From RUG023 sp900315435 (GTDB lineage: Bacteria > Spirochaetota > Spirochaetia > Sphaerochaetales > Sphaerochaetaceae), in contig CADAJJ010000001.1 of NCBI GenBank assembly GCA_902788205.1, forward strand, positions 1 to 64,000: a stretch of DNA of 64,000 nt, written 5' to 3'. Each line of letters opens with the position of its first letter. The stretch's first letter is position 1. This document shows positions 51,998 to 59,550 of the stretch, piece after piece. The position numbers were made by a program, and so were the translations under genes. A model generated the notes under the pieces. The model saw only the letters and a list, made by a program, of their open reading frames with translations. It was not told where the DNA came from and did no database searches.

Positions 51998-52667
51998 ATA
52001 TGTGCTGGAAGCTTACGGAATCACCAAGTCCTATCCCGAGGCGAACGGACAGCTCCTCCCGATCCTGAAAGGAGTAGATGTGTGCCTCGAGCGTGGAAAG
52101 AGCTATGCGATTGTCGGCAATAGCGGGAGCGGCAAAAGCACGTTGCTGGAAATCCTGGCGACCTTGCTGCCTGCGGATTCCGGAACCCTCTCCATCATGG
52201 AACGTGATGTGAAGAGCCTGAATCCCGCGGCTCTCGCCACCTTGCGCAACCGTGCCCTGGGATTCATTTTCCAGAACAGCCAGCTGCTGGGGGATTTCAA
52301 TGCCTTGGAGAATGTGATGATGCCGCTGTTGATCAAGGGGGAAAACGCGTCTGATGCGAAGCGGAGGGCGACGGACCTCTTGGTGCGGGTCGGGCTTGAC
52401 CAGCGGCTATGCCACAACCCCGACCAGCTCTCCGGTGGCGAGCGGCAACGGGTGGCCGTCGCCCGTGCCCTTGCCTGTCGACCTGCCATTGTCTTTGCCG
52501 ATGAGCCGACGGGAAGTCTGGATGAGAGGAATGCCAAGGTGGTGGAGGATCTGCTGCTTGATTTGGCCGGGGAAGGAAGGTTCACCCTTCTTCTGGTGAC
52601 CCACAACAGGCTCTTTGCCGAACGGACCGACCAGGTCTGGCATCTTCGTGAAGGAGTACTTGCATGA
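51990..52667 (+). CDS. ABC transporter ATP-binding protein, LolD/MacB type
   Basis: ATPase subunit, 225 residues, with Walker A GNSGSGKSTLLEI, the Q-loop FQNSQLLGDFNALENV, the signature LSGGERQRVAVARALA and Walker B IVFADEPTGSLDE. These are the features of the LolD/MacB/FtsE group. It lies between two FtsX-like permease genes, which points to a lipoprotein or envelope exporter. Confidence 0.92.
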   Translation: MTEYVLEAYGITKSYPEANGQLLPILKGVDVCLERGKSYAIVGNSGSGKSTLLEILATLLPADSGTLSIMERDVKSLNPAALATLRNRALGFIFQNSQLLGDFNALENVMMPLLIKGENASDAKRRATDLLVRVGLDQRLCHNPDQLSGGERQRVAVARALACRPAIVFADEPTGSLDERNAKVVEDLLLDLAGEGRFTLLLVTHNRLFAERTDQVWHLREGVLA

Positions 52668-53755
52668 CGTTCCAGGGACTGGTTTCAAGCCATATGTGCC
52701 GGGAGCGGAAACTTCGGGGGCAGTTTGTCCTGTTGTTGCTGATTTCCTTTCTGGTGAGCTATGGACTGGTCTTTGTCAACTCGATGGTCGAGGGGATCCA
52801 GCAACGATATGTGATGCTGGGGGACGGGGAGATCACCATCCAAGGAGCCTATCCGGAGGGGGAGCAGGTGGTGCTTGCGTCTGCCTTGATCTATGGGACC
52901 GACGCGGTCAAGCCAATCGCGCTGAAAGGGGTAGGAGCCGGGTATTTTTCCGATGAGCGGAAGGCTGCCCTTCGCTCGCTTTCCTTTGCAGGGGAGCAGG
53001 ATGCCCACAGCGTGACGCTTGGCAGGACCTTGGCAACCGAGCTGGGACTCCGCCTCGGAGACCGTGCCTTGGTCGTGATTGCCTTCGAGGACAGTTTCCG
53101 GCCGGTGCTGTGCAAGGTAGGCGGCATCTACGATTCGGGTTACGCCGAGCTGGATGCCAATCTCGCGTTTCTGCCATCCAAGGCATTGGACCCCTATGGA
53201 TTTCCCGTCCAGACCGAGTTGGTCGTTGGAAAGGGATTGGAACAGACTTTGGATCGGATCAGAAAGGAAGGGTATTCCGCCCGTGCCTGGTACGAGGAAG
53301 AGGATGACCTGGTGGAAAACCTGGTCACGAGCCGGAAACTGATTCTGGTTGTCTTCTGTGTCATCATCCTGCTTGCCGCCTATTTCGCCAGCGAGTTCGC
53401 CTCGGTCTTGATCTATGACCGGCGAAGGGACATCGCCCTGCTTTCCTTGTTGGGAAGCACGCACCGTTCGATCATGAGGGCATTCATCCGTGGTATCTGC
53501 ATTTTGGAGAGCGCGGCCGTCTTCCTAGGGCTTGTCCTCGGTATTGCCGTCTCTTTTCTTTCCCGTCCCCTGCTGGGAGCCGTCGCCGACTACGGGTTTC
53601 CTTCGCTGACCTATTACTTGCTGACCTTCACCATCAAGGTGCCGTTCGGACAGCTGGTGCTCGTCACCCTTTTCCTGCTTGCCGCTTCGGTGGTTTCGGC
53701 AACCATCGGTATTCGTGGAATCCGGAGAATAGAACCTCTTTCGCTGGTTGCATAA
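52664..53755 (+). CDS. ABC transporter permease, LolE-like
   Basis: Second FtsX-family permease, 363 residues: an N-terminal hydrophobic helix (FVLLLLISFLVSYGLVFV), a periplasmic domain, and three C-terminal membrane helices (for example ILVVFCVIILLAAYFASEF). It overlaps the ATPase stop by 4 bases. Two different permeases with one ATPase suggest a heterodimeric LolCE-type complex; direct evidence for lipoprotein cargo is lacking. Confidence 0.87.
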   Translation: MTFQGLVSSHMCRERKLRGQFVLLLLISFLVSYGLVFVNSMVEGIQQRYVMLGDGEITIQGAYPEGEQVVLASALIYGTDAVKPIALKGVGAGYFSDERKAALRSLSFAGEQDAHSVTLGRTLATELGLRLGDRALVVIAFEDSFRPVLCKVGGIYDSGYAELDANLAFLPSKALDPYGFPVQTELVVGKGLEQTLDRIRKEGYSARAWYEEEDDLVENLVTSRKLILVVFCVIILLAAYFASEFASVLIYDRRRDIALLSLLGSTHRSIMRAFIRGICILESAAVFLGLVLGIAVSFLSRPLLGAVADYGFPSLTYYLLTFTIKVPFGQLVLVTLFLLAASVVSATIGIRGIRRIEPLSLVA

Positions 53756-53783
53756 GGACAGAGAAGCCCCCTTTTGCTATACT
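53755..53783 (+). promoter_or_regulatory. Promoter of rnz, leaderless type (AGGACA-N17-TGC-TATACT)
   Basis: TATACT at 53778-53783 with an extended TG two bases before it, and AGGACA at 53755-53760 as a weak -35. The ATG at 53790 begins 7 bases after the -10 box, where transcription should start; no ribosome site precedes it. Confidence 0.6.
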
Positions 53784-53789
53784 GTCGGC

Positions 53790-54713
53790 ATGAGTTTTGA
53801 AGTATTCGCTCTTGGTACGGGCGGCATGCAGCCGCTTCCCGGTAGATTCCTGACCAGCGCCATGGTGCGCCGCGAGGGAGAGCTGTTCCTGTTTGATTGC
53901 GGGGAAGGGACCCAGGTCTCGCTGAAGATGTTGGATTTGCACTGGAAGAAGATCGACAAGATCTTCATCAGCCACATGCACGCCGACCATGTCACGGGAC
54001 TCCCGGGAATACTGATGCTTTCCAGCCAGGTCGACCGCGAGACCCCATTGACCATCTACGGACCTCCGAAACTTGCCGAGTATGTCGAGTCCTCGCGCAG
54101 GATCCTGGACATGTACATCAACTACGAGATCATCGTCAAACCGGTTTCCGAAGGAGTGGTGGTCGACGAGGCGGAATATACGGTCAGCGCCTTCCGTCTG
54201 GAGCATACCAAACCTTGCTGGGGCTATGTGCTGCAGGAGAAGATGCGTCCGGGAGCCTTTCATCCCGAGGCTGCCACTGCCGCGGGGGTTCCGGTGGGAC
54301 CGATGTGGGGGCAGCTGCAGAAAGGGCAGAGCGTCACCCTGCCTGACGGGAAGGTCGTGACTCCAGAGGAGGTGATGGGTCCTCCCCGCAAAGGACGCAA
54401 GTTCAGCTATGTGACCGACACCCTCTACCTGCCCAGAATTGCCGAATTCGTCAGGGACAGCGACCTGTTGCTCTGTGAGGGAATGTTCACTGCGGAGCTC
54501 GAGGAGACGGCCCGGGAGAAGAAGCACATGACCAGTGCGCAGGCCGGCATGATCGCCCGTGACGCCCATGTGAAAAAAATGGGACTGTTGCATTACAGTC
54601 CCCGGTATAGCAATGGTGAATTGAAATATCTGGCCCGCGATGCCCAAGCCGTCTTTCCAGACGCGATACTGACCCGGGACCGGATGTCGTTCGACATCCC
54701 GCTGGAGGATTGA
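53790..54713 (+). CDS. rnz: Ribonuclease Z
   Basis: Endonuclease that cuts pre-tRNAs 3' of the discriminator, leaving the end for CCA addition by the cca enzyme; both tRNAs here lack an encoded CCA. The 307-residue metallo-beta-lactamase protein has the motif ISHMHADHVTGLPG, further metal ligands in SYVTDTLY and LLCEGMF, and a final His in GLLHYSPRY. It begins MSFEVFALGTGGMQP, as in the family. Confidence 0.94.
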   Translation: MSFEVFALGTGGMQPLPGRFLTSAMVRREGELFLFDCGEGTQVSLKMLDLHWKKIDKIFISHMHADHVTGLPGILMLSSQVDRETPLTIYGPPKLAEYVESSRRILDMYINYEIIVKPVSEGVVVDEAEYTVSAFRLEHTKPCWGYVLQEKMRPGAFHPEAATAAGVPVGPMWGQLQKGQSVTLPDGKVVTPEEVMGPPRKGRKFSYVTDTLYLPRIAEFVRDSDLLLCEGMFTAELEETAREKKHMTSAQAGMIARDAHVKKMGLLHYSPRYSNGELKYLARDAQAVFPDAILTRDRMSFDIPLED

Positions 54714-54716
54714 CCC

Positions 54717-55514
54717 TCAGGCTTTCGCCTCTCCAATGAGGATGTCGCTGTCGATGACACGGCCGCTACGGGAGGCGTAGCCCAGCTTCAGCTCGTTTCC
54801 CGGCTGCTCGGTCCGCAACGTCTCGACCACCTTGTCCATCACCTCTTCGGTTTCCTCTTGGTTGAAGAAGGGGAAGATCATCGCTTCCGTGCCATCATCC
54901 AAGGTGAAGGCAAAGGCGCTGGGGTCGATCAGGCTGGCGATGCGCTCATTGGTCTTGGCCCGGCCCGCCTCGTCGCTGCTGGTGGCGAGCACCAGGGTCA
55001 GGTCGTAGTCCATGTCGGCGGCGCTTTCCAGCTCGTTCTCAAGAATGGATGAGAAGGAATCCTCGACGCTCTGGGTTGCGGCAGGGATGGTGACGGTCGG
55101 GCTGATTGCGGTCTCTTCGCTTTCAGCGACAATCGGCTCCTCCGTCTTTGCCGGTTCCTCCTTTGTTGCTTCAGACAGCGGCTGGGAGAAAACCATGTTC
55201 TGGCTCTTGAGTCTGGCCGGGTCGTCGCCGGGAAGGCGGGAAAGCGGCTCGTCATAGGCGTTTGGCGGAAGTTTGTCGACCTGGTCGGCATACTCGTCAT
55301 CCCTGCGGTGGGCCACCATCACGCCAGCCTGAATCATTACCAGCCCGATCAGGATGGGGAACAACTTGACCATGACATCATAGATTTGCTGTTGGCTGAT
55401 CTGGTATTTCGGAATAAGGTAGGCACCAAACGCGTAAACTAGCGCTCCCAGCACCAGCACTGTGATTACAAGGCTCGCGAAAACTTGCTTGCCGTAGCTT
55501 TTCCTTTCTGCCAT
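54717..55514 (-). CDS. Membrane protein with degenerate GGDEF-like domain
   Basis: The 265-residue protein has two N-terminal transmembrane segments (about residues 10-35 and 45-67), an acidic low-complexity linker, and a C-terminal domain. That domain has the strand-helix pattern of diguanylate cyclases (FSSILENELESAADMDYDLTLVL, then KLGYASRSGRVIDSDILIGEA). The GGDEF signature and its nucleotide-binding Glu are absent, so it should not make cyclic-di-GMP. I infer a sensory or structural role. It is divergent from the FtsB-like gene, with its own promoter. Confidence 0.6.
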   Translation of the reverse strand: MAERKSYGKQVFASLVITVLVLGALVYAFGAYLIPKYQISQQQIYDVMVKLFPILIGLVMIQAGVMVAHRRDDEYADQVDKLPPNAYDEPLSRLPGDDPARLKSQNMVFSQPLSEATKEEPAKTEEPIVAESEETAISPTVTIPAATQSVEDSFSSILENELESAADMDYDLTLVLATSSDEAGRAKTNERIASLIDPSAFAFTLDDGTEAMIFPFFNQEETEEVMDKVVETLRTEQPGNELKLGYASRSGRVIDSDILIGEAKA

Positions 55515-55562
55515 CTCGTCCTCCGGATATGTACATGGTCCCCGTTTCCGAGTACCATTTCG

Positions 55563-55591
55563 ATTATACGGTTGGCGTCAATCAATGACAA
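55563..55591 (-). promoter_or_regulatory. Promoter of the GGDEF-like gene (TTGTCA-N17-TATAAT)
   Basis: Minus-strand TTGTCA (55591-55586), 17 bases, then a perfect TATAAT (55568-55563). It overlaps the start codon of the divergent FtsB-like gene. Confidence 0.7.
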
Positions 55592-56016
55592 GAAAGAAAT
55601 GGATGGCTTCGGCTTTTATTTTCCTGATTACTCTGCTTTTGCTGGAGATTTGCATCGGAACGCATGGTCTGACCTATATCTACGCCATGAGACAAGAGGT
55701 CCGGGAGCTTGCCTACGAGGCGCAGCAGAAGCAGGTGCAGGTCGACGCGCTCCTTTCCCGAAGCCAGAGCATGGCGGCAGGGGAAGGGGTCCAGGATGCC
55801 GCCTTCAAGCTGGGCTATCAGCGCGAAGGCGAGCAGGTCTATTTCTTCGACCAGCCAGGGCTCCAAGAGCCGGTTCCCGTTGTGGCGGCAAAGGCGAGAG
55901 TCTCCCACTATGTGCATTTGCCGCTCTGGGCGAACGCGCTGATTGCACTGGCGGTCGCCCTACTGAGTGTGGTACTCTTTGTGGCCGAGGAAAGGAGGAG
56001 GGTTTCGTATGAGTGA
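55585..56016 (+). CDS. FtsB/DivIC-like septum protein with an extra C-terminal helix
   Basis: The 143-residue protein has an N-terminal membrane helix (about 8-30), a coiled-coil stretch (REVRELAYEAQQKQVQVDALLSR), then AAFKLGYQREGEQVYFF, the pattern of FtsB/DivIC where a short C-terminal region follows the coil. A second hydrophobic helix near the end (ALIALAVALLSVVLFVAEE) is unusual; FtsB normally has only one. Role: probably bridging division proteins at the septum. It overlaps the next gene by 8 bases. Confidence 0.68.
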   Translation: MTRKKWMASAFIFLITLLLLEICIGTHGLTYIYAMRQEVRELAYEAQQKQVQVDALLSRSQSMAAGEGVQDAAFKLGYQREGEQVYFFDQPGLQEPVPVVAAKARVSHYVHLPLWANALIALAVALLSVVLFVAEERRRVSYE

Positions 56017-56587
56017 CAAGGAGTCGAACGTCTGCTATAAAAGTCAGGCTGATGCTCTGGATCTGACTGTGCGGATGTTGGACGAAGGAAAGGTGCTTGT
56101 GCTTCCCTGCGATACCATCTATGGGCTGTGCGCAAAGGTGGGGAAGACGACGATGGAGGCGCTGTACGCCCTGAAGGAACGGGACCAGCGCAAGCCGTTC
56201 CTCCAGCTCGCCACCCTCGAACAGGCCGAGCGGCTCTGCGAGGTGCCCGAGGACATCAAAGCGGTTTGGCCTTGCCAGCTTACCGCAATCATGCGCAACC
56301 GGGACGGGAGCGGGAAGACCGCCATCCGCGTTCCTGACGATCCATTCCTGCAGAACGTGCTTTCCCGGCTGGGTTCCCCGATGTATTCGACCAGCGTCAA
56401 TATGTCCGGCTCCGCAAGCCTGACCAACATGACCGACATCATCTATGCCTTCAACGGCAAGGTGGACCTCTTTGTCGTCGACGGAGAAATGCAAGGCACC
56501 GTGCCCTCGACGTTGATCGATTGCACGGTGCGTCCCTACCGGATTCTCCGCAGTGGCGGCTATGACGCCACAAGCCTGATCCGTTGA
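56009..56587 (+). CDS. tsaC: Threonylcarbamoyl-AMP synthase (TsaC/YrdC)
   Basis: Makes threonylcarbamoyl-AMP from threonine, bicarbonate and ATP, the first step of the t6A37 tRNA modification. The 192-residue YrdC domain shows LVLPCDTIYGLCAKV, the KERDQRKPF motif and STSVNMSGSAS. It is a short TsaC form without a Sua5 C-terminal extension. ATG 56009 was chosen for the AAAGGAGGAG about 10 bases upstream. A Sua5/YciO relative of other function is less likely. Confidence 0.85.
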   Translation: MSDKESNVCYKSQADALDLTVRMLDEGKVLVLPCDTIYGLCAKVGKTTMEALYALKERDQRKPFLQLATLEQAERLCEVPEDIKAVWPCQLTAIMRNRDGSGKTAIRVPDDPFLQNVLSRLGSPMYSTSVNMSGSASLTNMTDIIYAFNGKVDLFVVDGEMQGTVPSTLIDCTVRPYRILRSGGYDATSLIR

Positions 56588-57907
56588 TCAGTTGCTGATT
56601 TTCCTCGCTTCCAGATAATACCGTTTCTCGGTGGCCTCTCCCATGCTGAATGTCTTGCGTGGGAAGGCTTTGTCATGCCTGATGGTATCGAAGAAGGTTT
56701 GTTTGGCGATATCAGGCAGGACGAGTCCGGCGTTTCCGGCCTCTTTGGAAAGCTTCTGGACGATTGCCGTCCCATGGACGTAGTCGACCGTCGTCTTCCC
56801 TTCGGAGGTGAGGATGTCGATCACTTTCTGCAGGGTTCCCGCGGCGATTGCGCAGACTGGATCCTCGAGGATGAAGAGCTTGGGTCCCTCGCTGTCCACA
56901 TAGCCGAACTTCTGTCCTTTGACAGCAGGGTCGTTGACTGCCGCGCAGAGCGTCTCGAAATCCGGTTCTCCGACGACCTTTCCTCCGGAGGCGAAATTCT
57001 CTACCGTCTCGCAGAAGGTGTCGAAGTCCACGTGGAACAGGACGCGATGGATCGGTTCAAAGGTCAGTCCGTCGTCATGGATGTTTTCCAGTTCGACCAG
57101 GCAGAAGCGTCCGGGGTCGTTTGCGCGCTGCGCCTCGGAAAGCGTCGTTTTCCGATCCTCCCAGCAGCTTTTGGCGGTGGCGAGGCTGTGGTTGCCATCG
57201 CCCATGGCGAAGAGCAGGGGATTCTTCGGGTCGAGGGCTTCGTACAGCTTCTCGAACCCTTTGGCGACCAGTTCCAGGTCCTCCGCCTTGTCGACCAAAA
57301 AGCCTTCGATGGACCCGCCGCCAGCCATCAGCTCTGTCTCGTAGACCTTGGTCAGCTGGTCGCGTTTGGCCGCCAGGGCTTCGATGATCTGGCGTTCCGC
57401 ATCATCGATCAGCACCATGATATGGGGGATTTCCAGCACGGCGTTCTTGCGGATTTCCTTGCGCGGCGGAATGCGGGAAAGGATGGTTCCCTCCGTGGCG
57501 CGGATCAGGCTGGTGCTCTCCTTGGAATAGTCGTATTGGTCCAGGTCGAGGGCTGCCATCAGGCCCCAGCGGCTATGGCCGATGGCTGTGGTGCGGTGCA
57601 CCAGCAGGAAGGAGTGGGGATAGGTGGCGAACAGCTGTTGGTCCAGATACTGCCGCATCGTCTGGTCGATGCGCTTGATGCGCTCCTCCTTGTCCGGTTC
57701 TTCCAGGTAGACTTCGGGATAAATCAGGTGGAGCGTGGAAGGGGCCTGGCCCACGTACTCCTCGACCCGTTTCCAGTACTCCGGCTCCGAGGTAAACTGG
57801 TCGCAGGCCACCACGGCCCATCTGGAAAGGTCGACCGACTTGACCGGAAGCAGGATATCTGCTGGTCTCAGCCCGAGTTTCATGAAGCGTTCATCTATGG
57901 TTTGCAT
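56588..57907 (-). CDS. DUF1015 family protein
   Basis: Conserved protein of unknown biochemical function. The 439-residue product has the family hallmarks: LRPADILLPVKSVDLSRWAVVACDQF at the N-terminus and FAMGDGNHSLATAKSCWED with the GDGNHS motif near the middle. It starts at ATG 57907 with GGAGG about 10 bases upstream. It is convergent with tsaC: the stops are adjacent. Confidence 0.85.
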   Translation of the reverse strand: MQTIDERFMKLGLRPADILLPVKSVDLSRWAVVACDQFTSEPEYWKRVEEYVGQAPSTLHLIYPEVYLEEPDKEERIKRIDQTMRQYLDQQLFATYPHSFLLVHRTTAIGHSRWGLMAALDLDQYDYSKESTSLIRATEGTILSRIPPRKEIRKNAVLEIPHIMVLIDDAERQIIEALAAKRDQLTKVYETELMAGGGSIEGFLVDKAEDLELVAKGFEKLYEALDPKNPLLFAMGDGNHSLATAKSCWEDRKTTLSEAQRANDPGRFCLVELENIHDDGLTFEPIHRVLFHVDFDTFCETVENFASGGKVVGEPDFETLCAAVNDPAVKGQKFGYVDSEGPKLFILEDPVCAIAAGTLQKVIDILTSEGKTTVDYVHGTAIVQKLSKEAGNAGLVLPDIAKQTFFDTIRHDKAFPRKTFSMGEATEKRYYLEARKISN

Positions 57908-57970
57908 ACAAGCAATTCCTCCTCGGACAGTGTATCCTGATTCTCGGCCCTTGCAAACGAATTTGTGCTG

Positions 57971-58000
57971 TTGCTCCGGCTCCCTTTCCGGTGGTATGCT
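57971..58000 (+). promoter_or_regulatory. Promoter of the small membrane protein gene, leaderless type
   Basis: TTGCTC at 57971-57976, 18 bases, then TATGCT at 57995-58000 with TG two bases before. The ATG at 58007 follows after GGATGC, and no ribosome site is present. Confidence 0.55.
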
Positions 58001-58006
58001 GGATGC

Positions 58007-58351
58007 ATGTTGCAGACACAGAGACTTCTCGCTTTTTCCTCCAGGGTGCACACGTATCTCCTTCTTCTGCTCTGTTTCTTTTTTGTCGCTTTTCTTGGAG
58101 GCAGTTATTTCCCGGTTGATGAGCGTTACATCGACTTGCTGGTGCTCTGCCATGAGTTGGTCTGCTGGACCATCTATCTGATGGGTGTCTGGATTCTGGT
58201 GCTGGCGGGAATCGTCACCGTGCTGGCCGGAATCTTCCCTCTGAAACTCTGTCTGCTGGACGTGCTGCGGGTCGCCATCGCGTTCGGCATATCCTATACC
58301 ATCTCTTTCGCCCAGCATCTGGTCGGGCAGGGAATGGTCATCGGTTTGTGA
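58007..58351 (+). CDS. Small membrane protein
   Basis: No family recognised. The 114-residue product has three predicted membrane segments (about residues 15-35, 50-75 and 80-105). The last has the tail SYTISFAQHLVGQGMVIGL. A leaderless start at ATG 58007 is preferred over the in-frame ATG at 57965. It is followed 18 bases later by aroH and may be co-transcribed with it. Confidence 0.6.
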   Translation: MLQTQRLLAFSSRVHTYLLLLLCFFFVAFLGGSYFPVDERYIDLLVLCHELVCWTIYLMGVWILVLAGIVTVLAGIFPLKLCLLDVLRVAIAFGISYTISFAQHLVGQGMVIGL

Positions 58352-58369
58352 CCCGAAGGAAGGAAACAC

Positions 58370-58765
58370 ATGTCTATCTGCGCGCTCAGAGGAGCCACGG
58401 GAGTCAGTGAGGACAGCCCCGAGGCAATCGTCAAGTCGGTCAGGGAATGTTTCGAGGCGCTCTTGGCGGAAAACCATCTCTCCGAGGCCGACCTTGCCTG
58501 CATCCTCTTCACCATCACCTCGGACTTGCAGAGCAAGAATCCGGCTGGAGCGCTCCGTGAGAGCGGCCATGGCTCATGCGTCCCGCTGTTCTGCATGCAG
58601 GAGCCTGAGATCAAGGGGATGATGCCTAGGTGCGTCAGGATCCTGTTGGTCCTGAAAGAGGAGAGAAGCGGTCTGGTGCCTGTCTATATCAATGGCGCGG
58701 AACGGCTTCGCCCGGACCAGTTTCCGGGAAATGGCCGGACCGAGACGAAAAAAATCCACGGATAG
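58370..58765 (+). CDS. aroH: Chorismate mutase, AroH type
   Basis: Rearranges chorismate to prephenate for Phe and Tyr. The 131-residue product has the monofunctional AroH pattern: ALRGATGVSEDSPEAI at the N-terminus, SDLQSKNPAGALRE in the middle, and PEIKGMMPRCVRILLV near the active site. The 3' end carries the terminator hairpin of the tRNA gene on the other strand. Confidence 0.9.
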   Translation: MSICALRGATGVSEDSPEAIVKSVRECFEALLAENHLSEADLACILFTITSDLQSKNPAGALRESGHGSCVPLFCMQEPEIKGMMPRCVRILLVLKEERSGLVPVYINGAERLRPDQFPGNGRTETKKIHG

Positions 58766-58778
58766 CGCGATCCGTGGA
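58748..58778 (-). terminator. Terminator of tRNA-Thr, inside the aroH 3' end
   Basis: On the minus strand a perfect 8-base stem TCCACGGA/TCCGTGGA with an 8-base loop is followed by seven T (plus-strand A at 58748-58754). On the plus strand there is no T-run, so it is directional. It covers the last codons and stop of aroH. Confidence 0.85.
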
Positions 58779-58785
58779 AGCGACA

Positions 58786-58858
<73 letters not shown>

Positions 58859-58870
58859 GTTTCGTGTGCA

Positions 58871-58900
58871 AGCATACAGGAAATGGATTCCCTCTGTCAA
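58871..58900 (-). promoter_or_regulatory. Promoter of tRNA-Thr (TTGACA-N18-TATGCT)
   Basis: Minus-strand TTGACA (58900-58895) and TATGCT (58876-58871) with 18 bases between; the tRNA 5' end is 12 bases after the -10 box. Confidence 0.75.
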
Positions 58901-58932
58901 ATCGCGTGCCGACAGTTTTTTTGCAAAATGTA

Positions 58933-58962
58933 TTGACTAAAGCGAAGGGTTGCGGGTACAGT
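58933..58962 (+). promoter_or_regulatory. Promoter of tRNA-Tyr (TTGACT-N18-TACAGT)
   Basis: TTGACT at 58933-58938 and TACAGT at 58957-58962, 18-base spacer. The tRNA begins 19 bases after the -10 box. It is divergent from the tRNA-Thr promoter. Confidence 0.6.
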
Positions 58963-58981
58963 CACTCTTGCTTGAAAGCTT

Positions 58982-59063
58982 GGAGAGGTTCCCGAGTGGT
59001 CAAAGGGGACAGACTGTAAATCTGCTGCTTATAGCTTCGAAGGTCCGAATCCTTCCCTCTCCA
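58982..59063 (+). tRNA. tRNA-Tyr (GTA)
   Basis: The acceptor stem GGAGAGG pairs with CCTCTCC, with discriminator A at 59063. The anticodon arm carries GTA in the loop CTGTAAA, a long variable arm (GCTTATAGCTTC region) marks a class II tRNA, and the T arm contains GGTCCGAATCC. CCA is not encoded. Confidence 0.96.
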
Positions 59064-59067
59064 ATCA

Positions 59068-59095
59068 GGTCTCTTCTTCGGAAGAGGCCTTTTTT
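59068..59095 (+). terminator. Terminator of tRNA-Tyr
   Basis: A 9-base stem GGTCTCTTC/GAAGAGGCC (one G-T pair) closes a TTCG tetraloop and is followed by TTTTTT. Confidence 0.88.
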
Positions 59096-59112
59096 GTGAT
59101 TGGGTGGTGGAT

Positions 59113-59547
59113 ATGGGGTGTTTCTACGATCGGGGGTTGAAGTTCTCCTGCAACGGCTGCCGATATTGCTGTGGCGTCGAACCCGGATACGTCTTCCTGT
59201 GCGAGGCCGATATCGCCCGTCTGTGCGCATTTCTCCATATGGAGCGCGGCCAATTCCTTTCCACCTATTGCAGGCGAACCGCTGAATCGGGCTTCCGCTA
59301 TTCCCTTTTGGAAAAAACCAGGAATGATTGTATATTTCTTACAGAGAAGGGATGTGCGGTCTACGAGGCGAGGCCGGTCCAGTGCCGGACCTATCCATTT
59401 TGGGATACGATTGTGAAGGACCGGCAAAGCTGGGAGGCCGAAGGGGCTTTTTGTCCCGGCATCAATCATGGCAAGACACATTCCAAACGCGAAATCGAGG
59501 AGCAGATGGCGATGAGCATGCTCCGCCACATGGGAGTTTGGGAATAG
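59113..59547 (+). CDS. YkgJ-family cysteine-cluster protein
   Basis: Putative metal-binding protein of the YkgJ/UPF0153 type. The 144-residue chain has FSCNGCRYCCGVEPGYV with four closely spaced cysteines, KGCAVYEARPVQCRTYPF, and a late Cys in FCPGINHG, the family pattern. ATG 59113 is preceded by GGTGG; a GTG start at 59104 is also possible. It lies 3 bases upstream of dnaG, so they are probably co-translated. Function is unknown; zinc or iron-sulfur binding is likely. Confidence 0.82.
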   Translation: MGCFYDRGLKFSCNGCRYCCGVEPGYVFLCEADIARLCAFLHMERGQFLSTYCRRTAESGFRYSLLEKTRNDCIFLTEKGCAVYEARPVQCRTYPFWDTIVKDRQSWEAEGAFCPGINHGKTHSKREIEEQMAMSMLRHMGVWE

Positions 59548-59550
59548 GGC

